Below are positions 43,113-55,586 of a stretch of 64,000 nucleotides of DNA, in pieces; within the stretch, counting starts at the first letter, position 1; every line of letters begins with the position of its first letter. Below the pieces are notes generated by a model. The model was not told where the DNA came from, ran no database searches, and was given only the letters and a program-made list of their open reading frames with translations. The position numbers were made by a program, and so were the translations under genes. The stretch comes from Thalassia testudinum (Eukaryota > Streptophyta > Magnoliopsida > Alismatales > Hydrocharitaceae): NCBI GenBank assembly GCA_037157565.1, contig JAZHRO010000062.1:5580001-5644000 (forward strand). The letters run 5' to 3'.

Positions 43113-45778
43113 TGTAATGACCCGGTTCTCGAGCCCCTACGAGACACGAGAACCGGACCGACTCGACTAATCCCAAGACCTAGTCGTCCAACGAGAAAGT
43201 AACCAAAAGAGCAGTAAAATAAACCACATTCAGCATGAATATAACTAATAGTAAGAAAGTACAGCAGTAAGGAAACAAACTACTACAGTATATACCACCA
43301 CAACAGTAGAACAACATTTATCATATAACACGAACTGCAGGTAAAGAAAAGTACAGCGAAAACAAGAACTACTCACTATAACGGAAACAAAGAGGTACAA
43401 AAGACAGTGGTAACTCTACTGGACCCTACTCGGCCCAGCGTCCTCTGCAGCCGCTGACCCTGGCTACTCAACACCTAGTCCTAAAAAAGGTAACGAGTGT
43501 AACACGTCAGAGAAACGCTGAGTAGAGTGGCAACTAAAACCAAAGACAACAGTAGAGTGTACAGTAGCTGTTATGTTCTATTACTTTCTTTATTCACATC
43601 TTTCAATTGTCTCACTATTTCATTTATTCCTCAGATCTTTTACTTGATCTCGAATGTTCCTCGTGGGAACGATCTTGATTGCAGTCTTTTCCAAAAAGTA
43701 GAAGTAGCACGTGCTGCTCTCTTGGCCGGGAGAGTCCCCCGTGGTGATCCTACCCTCAGTCAACCACCCCAAGGTCACTGACAGACGTAACGGTGACTAC
43801 GGCACGCGCGATAAATGCACAGGTAGCTAACCCGTACTGGCACGCGGTCAGTCGTTTCCGTTAACGGGTGCGCCCAAAGCACAGCACGGAACCAGTCTAG
43901 GGCAGAGCCCTCTCAGTAACAGGGGTCCAACCCCTCCACAGTAACCAAACCGGGGCCTTGCCCCTCCACAGTCCGCGCACCCTTGCCTGACTACCCTGGT
44001 TTGCCCCAACGGGCCTAACAAGTCGGTGTGGGAGGCTAGCAGAACCCCGGGGCCCGTGGGGTAGCTAGTACCTCCCTACACTAGTAGCTCTCCTCGGTAC
44101 TACGTACGTGAGGGCCAGCAAGTTGGTAAAGAGTGGCCAGTCCTAACTTCGGGTCCCTGGGGAGACTGGCTCCGCTCTGCACTAAACAGGGGGACAGTCG
44201 CTCTCCTTGGTACTCCGTACTCAAGGGCCAGCTCACTTCCCCAATACTATTCCATTCACTTTCCAGGAGTTCTACTCCTACTTCCCCATAGGGTTCCATC
44301 CTTTTTACTCAAACATCCAGGTTTCACTTTCCAGTTTCACATTCTTACAATCCATGTTCTCAACCACGTTATTTATTCACAACAGGAAGCTTTATATTCC
44401 TTTCCATTTTCCAAGACTGCAGTATTATACATTCCACTAGTTTTTCCATCCTAGGATTCATGCCATATCCTAGGATCTATCATACCATCTAGTTTTCTAG
44501 CCCTAGGATTCATGCAACACCTAGGAGCTATCATATATTTCTCATTCCTAGGATTCATGCAACGTCCTAGGTTCTAGTTACGGTTCCATACTTTAACAGA
44601 TTTTATTAGTAACTTAAAGCCACTCTACCAGGTACAACGGGAGTAATGGGGGCGTGATCGGGAATCCCGCGTGCCTCCGCGACTCCCAAGACTGCAACTG
44701 AAGGAGGTCCTATCACAAGGATCAAACACAAGGAGTGTCTCAAAACAGTGTATAGCTACTGTAGACGGGTAGAGGAATTAATTCTGAAAAGAACGCAACT
44801 CGAATCGTGGAAAACGGAACCCGAACGGGCCCTAAACAGGTCAAAAAGGATGACACTGTGCAAAATCAGATGTCTGGAACTTCTTCCAGACGTCTTAAAA
44901 AGTAGATTAGAGAATTACCTGTTCAGCGTGGTTTCCCAGACGTCCAGAAGTCTACGGGGACGTCTAGCCTAGCTCCCAGACGTCCGATGGTCACCCCGGA
45001 CGTCTGGAGGTTGCTTCCGCCGTCTGGTACTACTGCCAGACGTCTGATTCGCGATGGATGGCGAATCACCGAGCCTGTGCACACCCATCTCCCTCCCTCA
45101 GTACGGTCAGTCGACAGGAAGGAAGAAGGAGACGGAAAACTCACCTTTCAGAAGTCTGGATGGTCTTCCAGACGTCGCCCTTGCCATCTGGCTATCAACC
45201 CAGACGTCTGATTCTGGAAATTCTTCCAGAATCAGGGCGCCACTCGGCCTCCGCTCGCGACGCCACCCGCGTCGTACCTCGCGCGCCTGCTGCTCAAACC
45301 GCAGCAGTCCCCCCTCCGCGTCACTCCGCACCCCCCGCGCCCTCCGCCGGCCGGCCCTAGCAGCCCCGGCGAGCTCGCCCTCACGGCAGAGCTCCGCTCT
45401 TGCACGTCGCACCTCCTCCGCGCTCACTGCGGCCGCCACTGCCGCCCTCGCGCTCACACTCACTGGCTGAAGGAGAAGAGGGAGGAGACGGTGGAGACAA
45501 CGGGAGGGAGCGCGTGGCCTTTTAAGGCCGCGCGAGGAGGAGAGAGAGGACGCGGCAGGTGTCTGCAGCTGCAGAGAAAGAGGGAAAAAGAGAATATCCG
45601 ATCTGCGCGCTCAGGCGCGCAGACGACCCGCGTGTGTCGAAATTAACGGATTTCCAGACGTCTGGAAACGATCCCAGACGTCTGGTCAGACATCTGGATG
45701 TGATCCCAGACGTCTGGTACGACGTCTGGGCCACCTCCCAGACGTCTTAAAAGATGTCTGGGGCACGCGTTCGTTACA
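43113..45778 (-). repeat. Fragment B 5' LTR (A family, inverted)
   Basis: 2666 bp, minus orientation, starting TGTAACGAACGCG (45778 downward) and ending GGGTCATTACA next to the primer site. At least twelve AGACGTC motifs lie at 44880-45215 and 45655-45750, and the leader hairpin at 45208-45235. The region 45240-45530 is GC-rich with an unusual TTAAAAGG in place of a clear TATA box. Open frames in it have no domain. Confidence 0.85.
45208..45235 (-). other. Hairpin in fragment B LTR leader
   Basis: Arms CTGATTCTGGAA and TTCCAGAATCAG. Compared with element A, one A-T pair is replaced by T-A, keeping the stem intact. Confidence 0.8.
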
Positions 45779-46927
45779 ACTTAGGCACCCAATGAACAAG
45801 TGTAACTAAAAATAAAATGTACACAAGTCTTAAGAACCAATGAATGTGCAAATAAGTGAAATAGGACTAGAAAATACTCCCTTATACTCCCGGATGTCAA
45901 AATAAGGAAGTTAAGTGAAAAGGAATCCGAGTACAAGAGCTTTTCATAAGTAAGGAAGAAAAGTTGAGCGCTTTTAATGCTAATGATCTCTCAAAAAGAT
46001 TTTAATGTAGAATCAAGTAAAAGAGAAGTGTGCAAACATCCAAAGCCTTCAAATATTATTTATAGACATGATCCAAAGCTTAGAAATGACCAAATAATCA
46101 TTGCATAACGTTCAAATTTTGATTTGAAAAGTTGCGTGTATGAAAAGCTTTGAGTTCAAAAGACAATTCTCAAAATAATATGAAATTAATCAATTAAGGG
46201 TCACATTATTCAATCATGTGCATTAATCAATTAAAGGCCTAAAAATTAATCGATTAGTTATATTCCAAAAACTTTCCGTTAGGGTCTTCATCAATTTACT
46301 AATAACCTTAATAAAGAAAGTTTGAAGAAATTAATCGATTAATCAACAATATCGATAGATTAACACCATTCCATAAACCTTTGTTGGGTGTATTAATCAA
46401 TTAATTTAATATATCTATAAATTAACACTCGTCCAAAACTTTTGTGTAGGCACATTGATCGATTAATTATTTGTTTCTGCATTTTGTCTATACTAATTAA
46501 TCAATTAATTCTCTATTTTAAACCTTGAAATTTTGAATTCACACATCCTTTGGCTAAGAGGTGTTGTAACTACCCTTCTAGAAAATCCCAAACTTTCTTA
46601 ATCAATTAATAAACATTTAAAACACATTTTAAAGTATTTTCTTCCTATTTTAACGATTTAAACCTAAAGGGATGTGGTATATGCATCGTGTGCTCTTGGT
46701 TCTTTAACAAATAATCTAGAAAATAAAAATAATTTTACAAGAGAGCTTTTCTTCTTCATGTGGAGTCCTTTAACAAATGTCTTGAATCTCTACCACATTA
46801 TCATCACATTTAGCTTATTTGTAATTCCTTTTTGTAAATTTTAAACTCTGTATCACAATGGTTAAGCTCATAAAAAAAGCATGACTTATTTTGTTAACAT
46901 CAAAATTAGGTTCATTAGTGTCTAACA
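45779..46927 (-). repeat. Copia-type LTR fragment with ATTAATCGATTAAT repeats
   Basis: Read on the minus strand it starts near 46927 with TGTTAGACACTAATGAACC and TTTTGATGTTAACAAAATAAG, like the SIRE-type LTR at 27222. A minus-strand TATA-like CTATAAATAATA lies near 46055-46067. Between 46185 and 46520 about eight copies or near copies of the palindrome ATTAATCGATTAAT occur. The other end and duplications are not found; 46928-47153 shows nothing recognisable. Confidence 0.5.
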
Positions 46928-47153
46928 CTAATAGGCTCTATTTACCATGTATGGTTCCAACCAAATGCTCCTATAATCTCATTCTAAATCCATTATAGGC
47001 TTATAGTCACAACTTGGACATCTCATGACAACACTTGATAAGAGAAAGAATGGGAAGCTACCTAGTTGGCCGAATGAAAATCCTAAAGGTAAAGGTATAG
47101 CATTTAGAGAATAAGCATAAGCTATAACCATCTTGCATGGTGGTAAGGAAGTC

Positions 47154-49775
47154 AAGACGTTTGGACACATTCTCGAACATCTGAAAGTGAGTTTTTCATA
47201 CTATGCGGTGCGCTCTGTGCGTAGGCAACGCGCAGAGACCCTCTCTCTCTCCTTCGCCCCTCACCCAAACCCTAACCCCTCTCCTATATAAACCCCTTCC
47301 CTTCTCTCCTCTCCTCCTCACACCACTCAACCACCGCCACCTCCACATTCTCCTGCCAGCCACGTTCCCCTCCACTTCTGCTGCAGCAACGGCAAGGAAG
47401 GAGATCCACCGGCAAGGGGAGAGCAGGGAGGAGCGAGAGTGAGAGAGTGAGAGGGAGTGAGAGTAAGGGGAGGAGGAAGACGATCGCGAGAGCTCGGTGG
47501 AGCTCAAGGAGGAGTCGCAAGAGAGAGGAGGGCGTCGGTGAGGAGCTGCTGGAGCTGCCACTGCGAGTGGAGGGCGAGTGGCACGAAGAGGTTCTAATAC
47601 TGGAAGTTTTCCAGTATTAGACATCTGGAGTGAAGTCCAGACGAATGGCGAGGCACTCGAACATCCAGAGATGAGGCTGGACATCTAAAAGCACGTATAT
47701 TGCCAGGTACGTATCTTTCTGTGCCATGCATATCATAGTGCAGGGGATGTCGGCTGACCGTTGCATCTGCAGGCGACCATACGCAGATGCAGGCTTTGGG
47801 AAGGCACGCGGTACTCTTTCCCAAGCACTTTTGGACGTCTGATTACATCGTCAGATGTTTGGAGGTGCTTCTGGACGACCGGAGACCTTATTCGACGTCT
47901 GGAACTACCCTCAAACGACCGTAGAGGGAGTCTGGACGTCTAAATCAGCCGCAGAAAACATAAGGTGAGTTCTGACGTCTTTTAAGACGTTTGGAACTAG
48001 TCCCAGACGTCTAATTTTGATCAGAAACTGCGTTTTTGGCTTGTTTAAGGCCCAAACAGAATCAGATTTCCGCAAATGAAGTACCATTGTCTTTTACTCG
48101 AGTTCCTCTATGTATTCGTGTTGAGTATCTACTGTTTTGAGCTCATCTAATGTACATTGGTCGCTGGTACAGGTTACCAGCCAGTAGCATGTTCAGGGCC
48201 GGCGAAGACAACGAGATCTACGGCACAGGCCCCATTCCTCTCGTGATTCTCGGTAGAGTGGTTTAACTCTGTTATTAATATTTAAATAGGAATGTACTTG
48301 GTTGAAATAGTCGGATTGAACTTTAGGACGTGGAATGAACCCTAGGATAGAAATGAATGAGCCTGATTGAGCTGTTACTTGAATACATGGTTAAGATAAA
48401 TTGCTAGCAAATACCTTTAATATAATAACGAGGTGTGTGTTAAAATATGAGCTACCTGTATGTAATTCAGAAATTGACTGTGAAACCACAAGTTGCATGT
48501 TATTGAGAATTGAATTATGAAAACACGAGCAGCCTGTATATGGATGAGGAATGAATTATGAGACATGAGATCTGGACCTGGATAAATGAGATGAATATGA
48601 GCATGAAACCTACAGGGAATTAGGAGTAGAACTTCTGTGGATGAAAGGAAATCTGGAATGTAGACGGGAAGTGTGCTGGCCCTTGTGTACGCGGTACCAA
48701 GGAGAGCAACTGTCCACTTTTAGTGTAGAGTGGAGCTAGCCTCCCTTGTGTTGAAACTCGGGGTTAGGATTGGGTACTCTACACCGACTCCTATTGGCCC
48801 TCGCATACATGGTATCAAGGCGAGATACTAGCGTAGGGAGGGAGCTAGCCACCCCACGGGACCTGGGGTTTAGCTAGCCACCCTACACGGACTTTGTTAG
48901 GACCTCTGGGCAAACCGGGGAAGTCGAATAAGGGTACGTGGACTGTGGAGGGGCGAGACCCTTGTTCTGAGAGGGTAAGGCCCTATACTGTTCCATGCTG
49001 TACTTTAGGCGTACTCGCTAGCGGAAATGATTGACTGCGTGTCAGTGTAGGATAGCTACCTGTGCACTTATCACGCGTGCCGTAGTCACTGCTACATCTT
49101 GACAGTGACCTTGGGGTGGTTGACTGGGTGTAGGAGTACCACGGGGGACTCTCCCGGCCAGGAGAGCACCACGTGTACCTTCTACTCTATGGAAAAGACT
49201 GCAATCAAGATCATTCCCATGAGGAACAGGCAAGATCAAGAAATACCTGGATACTTTGAGAAATAGATGAAATAGATACACATAAATGAGATAAATATAA
49301 ATAAGAAATAAATCTATTGTTATTTTTACTGTACTTGCACTTAAATAATGTAAACACCACTCTACTCAGCATTCGTTGACTCTGTCTTTTCGTAACCTTG
49401 TTCAGGACTAGGAGTTGAGCAGCCTGAGTTTCCGGCTCCAGAGGGTGCTGGGCCCAGCCGAGCCCAGTCGTAGTTGTTTTTCAGCTCTTTCGCTTTCCTA
49501 TTGTTGTAGTGAATAATGGAAACATAGTTTACTGTTCTTGTTACTTTTTTTTCTTTACGTTTTCTGTTGTTGTTGTGGTGGTATGCATTATGTTTTGAGA
49601 CAATTGTTCTACTTTCTTTACTACTTCACTGTTTTCTTCTGCTTAGTTATATTGCATGTGTGAATGTGGTTTATTTTCCTACTTTTGGTTATTTCTTGTT
49701 GGACGACTAGGTCTTGGGATTAGTCAAGGTGAGTCGATCTCGGTCCTGTAGGGATCCGGGAATCGAGTCGTAACA
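47154..49775 (+). repeat. Element A 3' LTR, missing its first ~75 bp
   Basis: Collinear with the 5' LTR from AAGACGTTTGGACAC onward to GAATCGAGTCGTAACA. TATA box TATATAAA at 47285-47292. It is followed directly by GTCAG, the right target duplication. The missing first part suggests a deletion at the junction with the copia fragment. Confidence 0.88.
47594..47620 (+). other. Hairpin in element A 3' LTR leader
   Basis: Arms CTAATACTGGAA and TTCCAGTATTAG. One G-C pair of the 5' LTR hairpin is A-T here, with both sides changed. Confidence 0.8.
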
Positions 49776-52302
49776 GTCAGGCTTGATTGATTAAAGCTCC
49801 TACATAATGATTTAAGGGTCGTAATTCTGCATTATTCTGATTTGAGAGAAGAACTGGAAATCAAGGTTAATTATGTAATTTTAAAAGCACATCATGAACA
49901 CAAATTAACCACGGGGTTACTCAGAGGTTAAATAAAGGTAAAATGAACTCAAAAGTCCAAAAAGTGAGTCAGCACAGTTAGAAACGAGGTTTCACGTGTT
50001 TCGGGAACCAAAATAGCACACCAAAACCCTAATTTTAGACTTACTTAAATTAAAGAGGTTTTGGTCAAGATAAAATTCATCTAAACCTTCTAAAATTCAT
50101 ATAAAAATATTCTAAGATATTTGGTACCCTTGGTTTGACCATCTGTTCCTTTGTTGACCTAGAATAGAGTTGTAGACGAAATTCTACCCTAATTTGTGTT
50201 TTTGTGCAAATTACCTTGTCAAACGTGATCAAAACTCAAATCCTACTTCACCATTAGATTTCTTGGGACCAAATTAGGTTAAGTTCAAAATTTGGGCCCA
50301 ATTAGAGTCCATCTTGACCTAGTTTCAAATTTAACCCTTTAAAACTCTATTTCTTACATTTACCTCCTCAAGTTTCGAATTATTTGCAAATGGATCCCTA
50401 ACTTCTCATCATTTTCTTCACATAGGTCCCTGCTGCCATTGGCGGTGGGAACACACCTTTAATGAAGATTCGAGGGAGGTTTTCTCCCTCAAATCAAAGC
50501 CAATCACCTCCAAACTTAGAGGGAAGACCTGTGAGAAGATTCCCGATCTCCTGAATCACCTCTTGATCTCCAAATCAAGCTTTAGAGCTCAAACGAACTT
50601 GAGATTTTCAACGATTTTTCTCCCTGAAAATTTGAGCATTCTAAGCTTCTTCCCAAACTTAGAGCTTAACCTTGGCCCTATACAAGGACCCCCATCGCCA
50701 AACCGTCCTCCTTAGCTCATAAAAGCCCAAGAACCACATCTTCTTCTCCCCTCTGGTCGACATCTCTTCAAGCTCCAGTGAGCTTCTCCACCCACCTCTT
50801 TCGACTGTCCAACCATCAAATTGTACAGCCCTCCGGCTTCCTCTCTTCTTCGCGACCGCATCCAGGTAAAGATCGACTGCTTCCGACCTCTCATTCCTCA
50901 TCACTCCCTTGCTGTCAACTCCATCTTCCGACGCTAGCCATTTATCGTCGAGTGTCCTCACTCTCTCTCACTCTAAGTCTCTTCTCTCTCTTCCCCTCAC
51001 TTCCCTGATTCTCTTCAACCCCTTAGAATCTAGGTTCGATCACCACACACACAACCCCACCTTCGTCTTCCTTAGCACTGGTGAACCTTCGGCGACGTCG
51101 TGCATCCTCCACAGATCACCAATCCACCTACTTCCACATCCACAAGCATCGCCACTCTCCATTGATCAAAAACCCTAAAGAAATTTGGGACTTTGATCAC
51201 GTTAGCACTCCACCAAACACACGCACTCACATATGCTTTCTCTGTCACTGACAGAGCTCCTCCGACCACGCCATGCCCTAAAACCACCACTGTTGCACTC
51301 GCACCTTCACGGTGACACTTCTGAGCATTTCTGACAAGCTCGTAAGGCCGTATTCTCTCTTTTAAGTGTACGCCGAAGCTCCGCCGCTGTAGGTGTCTTC
51401 TTCAACGGTGATCGCCATCATCTGACCTTCAATCACCTAGCTGCAGTGCGCATTTAGAGCGGTTCCAGGTGCTGAAGCTGCCCAGGCCTTCCAACGAGGA
51501 AACCATTAGCAGCGGCAGCCTCAATTTGACGACCCATTTGCTGTAGTTGCTTGCGAGCAAGAAGCCCCGGGTTTAGTCCCACATCGGGCATTTACAAAGC
51601 TATTGTAGCATATATTACGCAAAGGTGTTGATAGCTGCTTACCTTGAACACACGGTGGGTGAGGTCCCCCACGCATGCACCAACGCATGCGCATCACACA
51701 TGCTTGCCCACACACCCTCGCCTGCGAACATGCTCGCAAGTCTGGGCTGGATCCGTTTACCTGGTATTGTTCACTTGGGTTTGATTTGAGGAAAAAAAAG
51801 AGATCTGAGGAGGAGGGGGAGGGTTTTGCACCTCGGGATTTGTGCCCTTCCTCTCAATGCTTAGTCATTCAGCACTTGGCTTCTGCTGCTTGAGTGCTTT
51901 GGGCCTTGAGGTTAAGGCGTCTAATAGCTCTTCTCGACGTCTGAGCCCCGTGCTTGTGTTAGTTCTGATATTTGGGATATTTGATTAATACTGCTCAAAT
52001 ATTTAAGTGATTATAGAGCTTAAACATTAGGGTTAAATTGGTGGTTCAAACCACCATTTTAACCCCATCTTTTTGCACTTTGACTCTCTCATTTTATTGA
52101 AATATTCTTCTGAGAAATATATTGGTTTCAATTATATATTCTTCTTGATGTTGTGATTAGTGAATTGATTTGCCTAATTGCTCCCTGCGAACGACTTCGG
52201 ACTCAATTCTGTTTCCCGAGTTTTATAAATCTAAGTGTTGTTGCGACTTTCATCCTATACTATGACGCGTATTTCCTTAAAAGATGATTTTCGCATCCAA
52301 CA
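49776..52302 (+). repeat. Athila-like 5' LTR, right part
   Basis: Continues from 32183 after element A. GTCAG at 49776-49780 is the target duplication. It matches the solo LTR at 11551-14180 in reverse complement along its length (for example GCTCCTACATAAT, and the end region GATGATTTTCGCATCCAACA against GATGATTTCACCTGAACA). It ends directly before a tRNA-Asp primer site. The full LTR would be about 2.57 kb. Open frames inside carry no domain. Confidence 0.85.
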
Positions 52303-52305
52303 TTT

Positions 52306-52323
52306 TGCCGCCGTTGCCGGGGA
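52306..52323 (+). other. Athila-like primer-binding site, tRNA-Asp
   Basis: TGCCGCCGTTGCCGGGGA, one base from the perfect tRNA-Asp complement, three bases after the LTR. The following 52324-53466 is a non-coding leader with no gene seen. Confidence 0.85.
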
Positions 52324-53466
52324 GCAACGTGCATTTCATTCACTGATTACAATCCTGATTTGATGCCAACTTGCTTTATCTGATCTGTTGTGATTTTGCG
52401 AGATACATGGGGGAAGATTAGCTGCACAACAGCCACTCCAGGGGTAGGTAACTTCATTTCCTTCTTAAGCCCCTCATTTCTGGAAGAAATTAAAAACAAG
52501 AATCAATTAGGATCAACTCGCATTATTACATATAATTAATCACTTAAGTTGCCTGATTTGATTAGAAATCCCCATCCAGATATATGCACCTACTAAGGAC
52601 TTAAGGTACCTAGGGCTATTCACCTTTTTGATTGAGCCATAGGTGCCAATTTTGGAAAGAATTGGACCTAGAATAAGAGCCAAATTGGGGTTTCTATTTT
52701 AGGGTTTCAGGAAAACACACTTGATTGATTTAAAGAGAACTAATTTCCCCCATCGTGTGTTACCTAGGCCTTGACTGAATTGATCTAATCAAGAAAACCC
52801 TAAAAGAAGACTCTAACAATCACTTGAATCACTAAAATTTGGGACTTAATAACCTATTTGCAAACCAATCAGGGTGATTTTGAGTTCTTTTCCTAACTCA
52901 TCCTAAAACTTTAAGGCAGGTTAGGTGAAGTTGACCTACCTTGTGGGTTAACCAACCTTCAAATTAGGTTACAAATCACAATCAATTCTAAAGTTCAAGT
53001 GAAATTCAAGGCACATATTCGAGCATAAAATTGGTAGACTTAGGGGTGAAGTTTGCTCATTCCGATCTACTTGGATTCTCAGTGACAAGGTCGGGTGGGG
53101 GAAACCCTGTAACCCGTGGGAATGCTCTACCATGTAGGGGTCTTTGAGGGACTCTCCCTTCTTGGCTGCCTAAGTAATTCTCAGGTGAGTGACTTTCTAA
53201 TCAAGAGGTATCATCCACCTTGAACCTCCTTAGTCATCCAATGATTTTTGGGTGCCTCGATTGTGTCCATCACACATTCTATCCCTCATCTGGCTCTTTA
53301 GTGCATGTTCGGGAGGAGGTGCTTAAGACCACCCTTGAGGCCTCCATTAGCAATCCATTCTTGTCAAGGCTAGGTCTCGACCCACTTGTTCATGCTACCA
53401 CCCAACCAGATTGACATCTCTTCCAACTCTTCTGCTTTTGAGCCCAGATCTCCTTTATCCGCATCC

Positions 53467-54222
53467 ATGGAGAATCATGAAGAAGAACCCAATCTCTAGA
53501 ATTAGCTACATCACCTCAATGATCTATTCCAAGCATTCATGAACCCACCGCAGTGTCCTCAAATGTGAGATCATTACAATCCCGCTGCGGTGGCAATCGA
53601 ACCCAGGGTGCAAATCCCAGCTAGAGGACCTGATACTGAACTCAAGCCAAATATGATTCAACCTATACCCAAATTCCACGGCTTGAACTCTGAAGATCCC
53701 TTCCAGCACATCAAACAGCTAAAACATTTGTCCTAGACCTTTGGGCCTCTTGTTCAAAATTGGGATATCCTACTCATGAAGATGTTCCCTTTCTCCCTCA
53801 TGGATAAAGCTGCCCACTGGTATCAGACTCTGACCTGTTTGATCAACACATGGGAGGAACTCCAATCTGAATTCCTAAAGAAATTCTTTCCAGTTGGTCG
53901 GATGAATGCTTTGAGGCACCAGATCACGCACTTCACGCAGAATGCGAGAGAACCACTTCAGAGGCATGGGACCGCTTTTTGGATCTCATGCCAAAATGCC
54001 CCCATCATGGAGTTCCTAAATGGGAACAAGTCTAGTCTTTTTACCAGGGTCTTCGTGAGGATATAAGGCTCTTTGTCAATGCAACCTGTGGTGGGAACAT
54101 CATGGGTCAGCATGAAGATACTGTTTGGGAGATTCTCGAGAACATGTGGGAGAACTCCATAAACAATGAATCTAATGGGTGTGCCCGACCGGACGACCAC
54201 CCGTGCATTGACAAACACATGA
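53467..54222 (+). pseudogene. Athila-like gag, broken
   Basis: From ATG 53467 one frame carries PNMIQPIPKFHGLNSEDPF, then the gag core MKMFPFSLMDKAAHWYQTL, INTWEELQSEFLKKFFP and LRHQITHFTQ, all typical of gypsy gag (PF03732 region) in elements with tRNA-Asp primers. Stops occur in the first third (TAG, TAG, TGA, TAG) and a frameshift near 54030, after which LFVNATCGGNIMGQHEDTVW is readable in another frame. The sequence ends where an E-family LTR begins; no zinc knuckle or pol follows. Confidence 0.8.
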
Positions 54223-55565
54223 GGGGCATGATGTCACGAAACACGTTTAAATAAGTTGTTCGTCGTAGCATGCAGTTATGACATCAATTTTAAAGAGAAT
54301 AATCGTATGTGAGTACTAGTGTCGATCTCAAGGAGGCAAGAAATCAGATCAGTTAATCTCTTCAATGTCACAAAATATGTCATTTTGTTTGCTCACATTA
54401 AGAGAGAGAGAGAAAGAGAGCAAGAGAGAGAGAGTAGGGTTAGAAATCCATGATAATGGTGATTGCTAATCTACATGTGAAAAACATAATAGAACAAGGT
54501 CACATTAAAATCACATAATGTCATGAATCAAATGAGACAACAATGATAGGAAAAATCATCTTACAACTACCAACACTAATGCTTGATGAATGCTTAAAGA
54601 AATGTAAACATTAAGCTAAGGAAATTTGGAGAATAAATGTGATAAATGGAGCATTGAGATAGCCATGGTGGTGGATGGGCTTCTGTCGACGGCTTGACAG
54701 CTCCAGGACCTTGCTTGAAGCTCTATGGAGGTGGGGGACATGCTAGGTAGAAGATATCTAGAGCTTCCCATGGATGGAGGGGTGTAAGTCCTTTTATAGT
54801 GGAGATACGAAGGCCAAAAGCATATTTGGGTCAATTGTAACATTCAATTCGTCATTGAAGCTCCGCCACAAGCGTTGCTAAAGGACCCAGCTCACGCACC
54901 CACAGTTGTCGCGCGCGGTTAAAAGTGAGTCATCCTATGCTTCATCAATGGTTGAGACGAGCCACTGAGATCGCACACTCCTTTAAAGCGTCTAGGCACG
55001 TGCTCAACAATCAGATATGCATCAAAGGGTTGAGATTGCATGTGAGATCGTGCTTTGGATCATGACTTGGGTGCGTGTGTGATCGAGCATCAACACAGGC
55101 ATCGGGGTGCATGTGGATGAATCGTGTGCTTCCAGATGCGCCACCTAGCCTCTATTAGAGCCACTCGATGGCGATCGGGTGGCCCAATTTTGTTTGCAAC
55201 TCATGGACATACAATTTGTGTTACATTGCATTTCAATCACGCATCCTCTGCACGTGGGTCGAGGCGCTGACCGCTGTGCCACGGGCGCAACTTTGTCAAG
55301 TTTTTGAATTCATGCACATGTGCTCTTAGCTGTTTGATCAAGGATCGATGACTGAGATTTCTTGATGAAGGAGCACCAGATGAGAGCGGTGGGTTGAGGA
55401 CGCATGGATGCACTTCTTAGGCTTGTTGTGGGAGCTACGAAAGTCGGATTGAGGTGATTTTGAGTTCGTTAGACTTTGTTCATAGATTCGGATCCATATG
55501 TATGGTTCGATTGCTCATCTGAGACTAGTTCAATACACACTTGTGCACATGGTCATTTGTTTGTC
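54223..55565 (-). repeat. E-family LTR, copy E4
   Basis: Has the E-family order: a GTCGTAG phrase near 54265, the GTCGATCTCAAGGAGGCAAG phrase near 54320, a GA-rich run (54404-54434), a minus-strand TATA (CTATAAAAGG near 54789-54798), G-boxes CACGTG at 54997-55002 and 55251-55256, and a GATCCATATGTATGGTTCG phrase near 55490. Its right end is cut by the LINE. The left end is approximate. Confidence 0.5.
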
Positions 55566-55586
55566 GTATTTTTGACCCGAAGGAGG

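Larger units (their letters stand above)
32184..49775 (+). mobile_element. Element A: chromovirus-like Ty3/gypsy element holding other insertions
   Basis: A 17.6-kb unit bounded by two A-family LTRs (32184-34914 and 47154-49775) and flanked by GTCAG duplications. It has a tRNA-iMet primer site and a gag remnant but no pol was recognised; the middle is taken up by element E, inverted fragment B and a copia LTR piece. LTR type, primer and gag style suggest the Tekay/Del group, which is inference. The two LTRs differ visibly (by eye around one base in ten in a sampled stretch), so the insertion is not recent. Confidence 0.8.

Noticed and set aside
45054..45470. 138-codon Arg/Ser/Ala-rich frame and its minus-strand partner
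   Set aside because: In the GC-rich leader of LTR B; no domain, and not conserved in the matching part of LTRs A and D.
47196..47684. 162-codon minus-strand frame
   Set aside because: Spans the TATA box and leader of the element A 3' LTR; the corresponding 5' LTR does not keep it.
55476..55586. Extended start for LINE ORF1
   Set aside because: Codons before 55576 belong to the E4 LTR outside the LINE; ATG 55587 is the first within the element.
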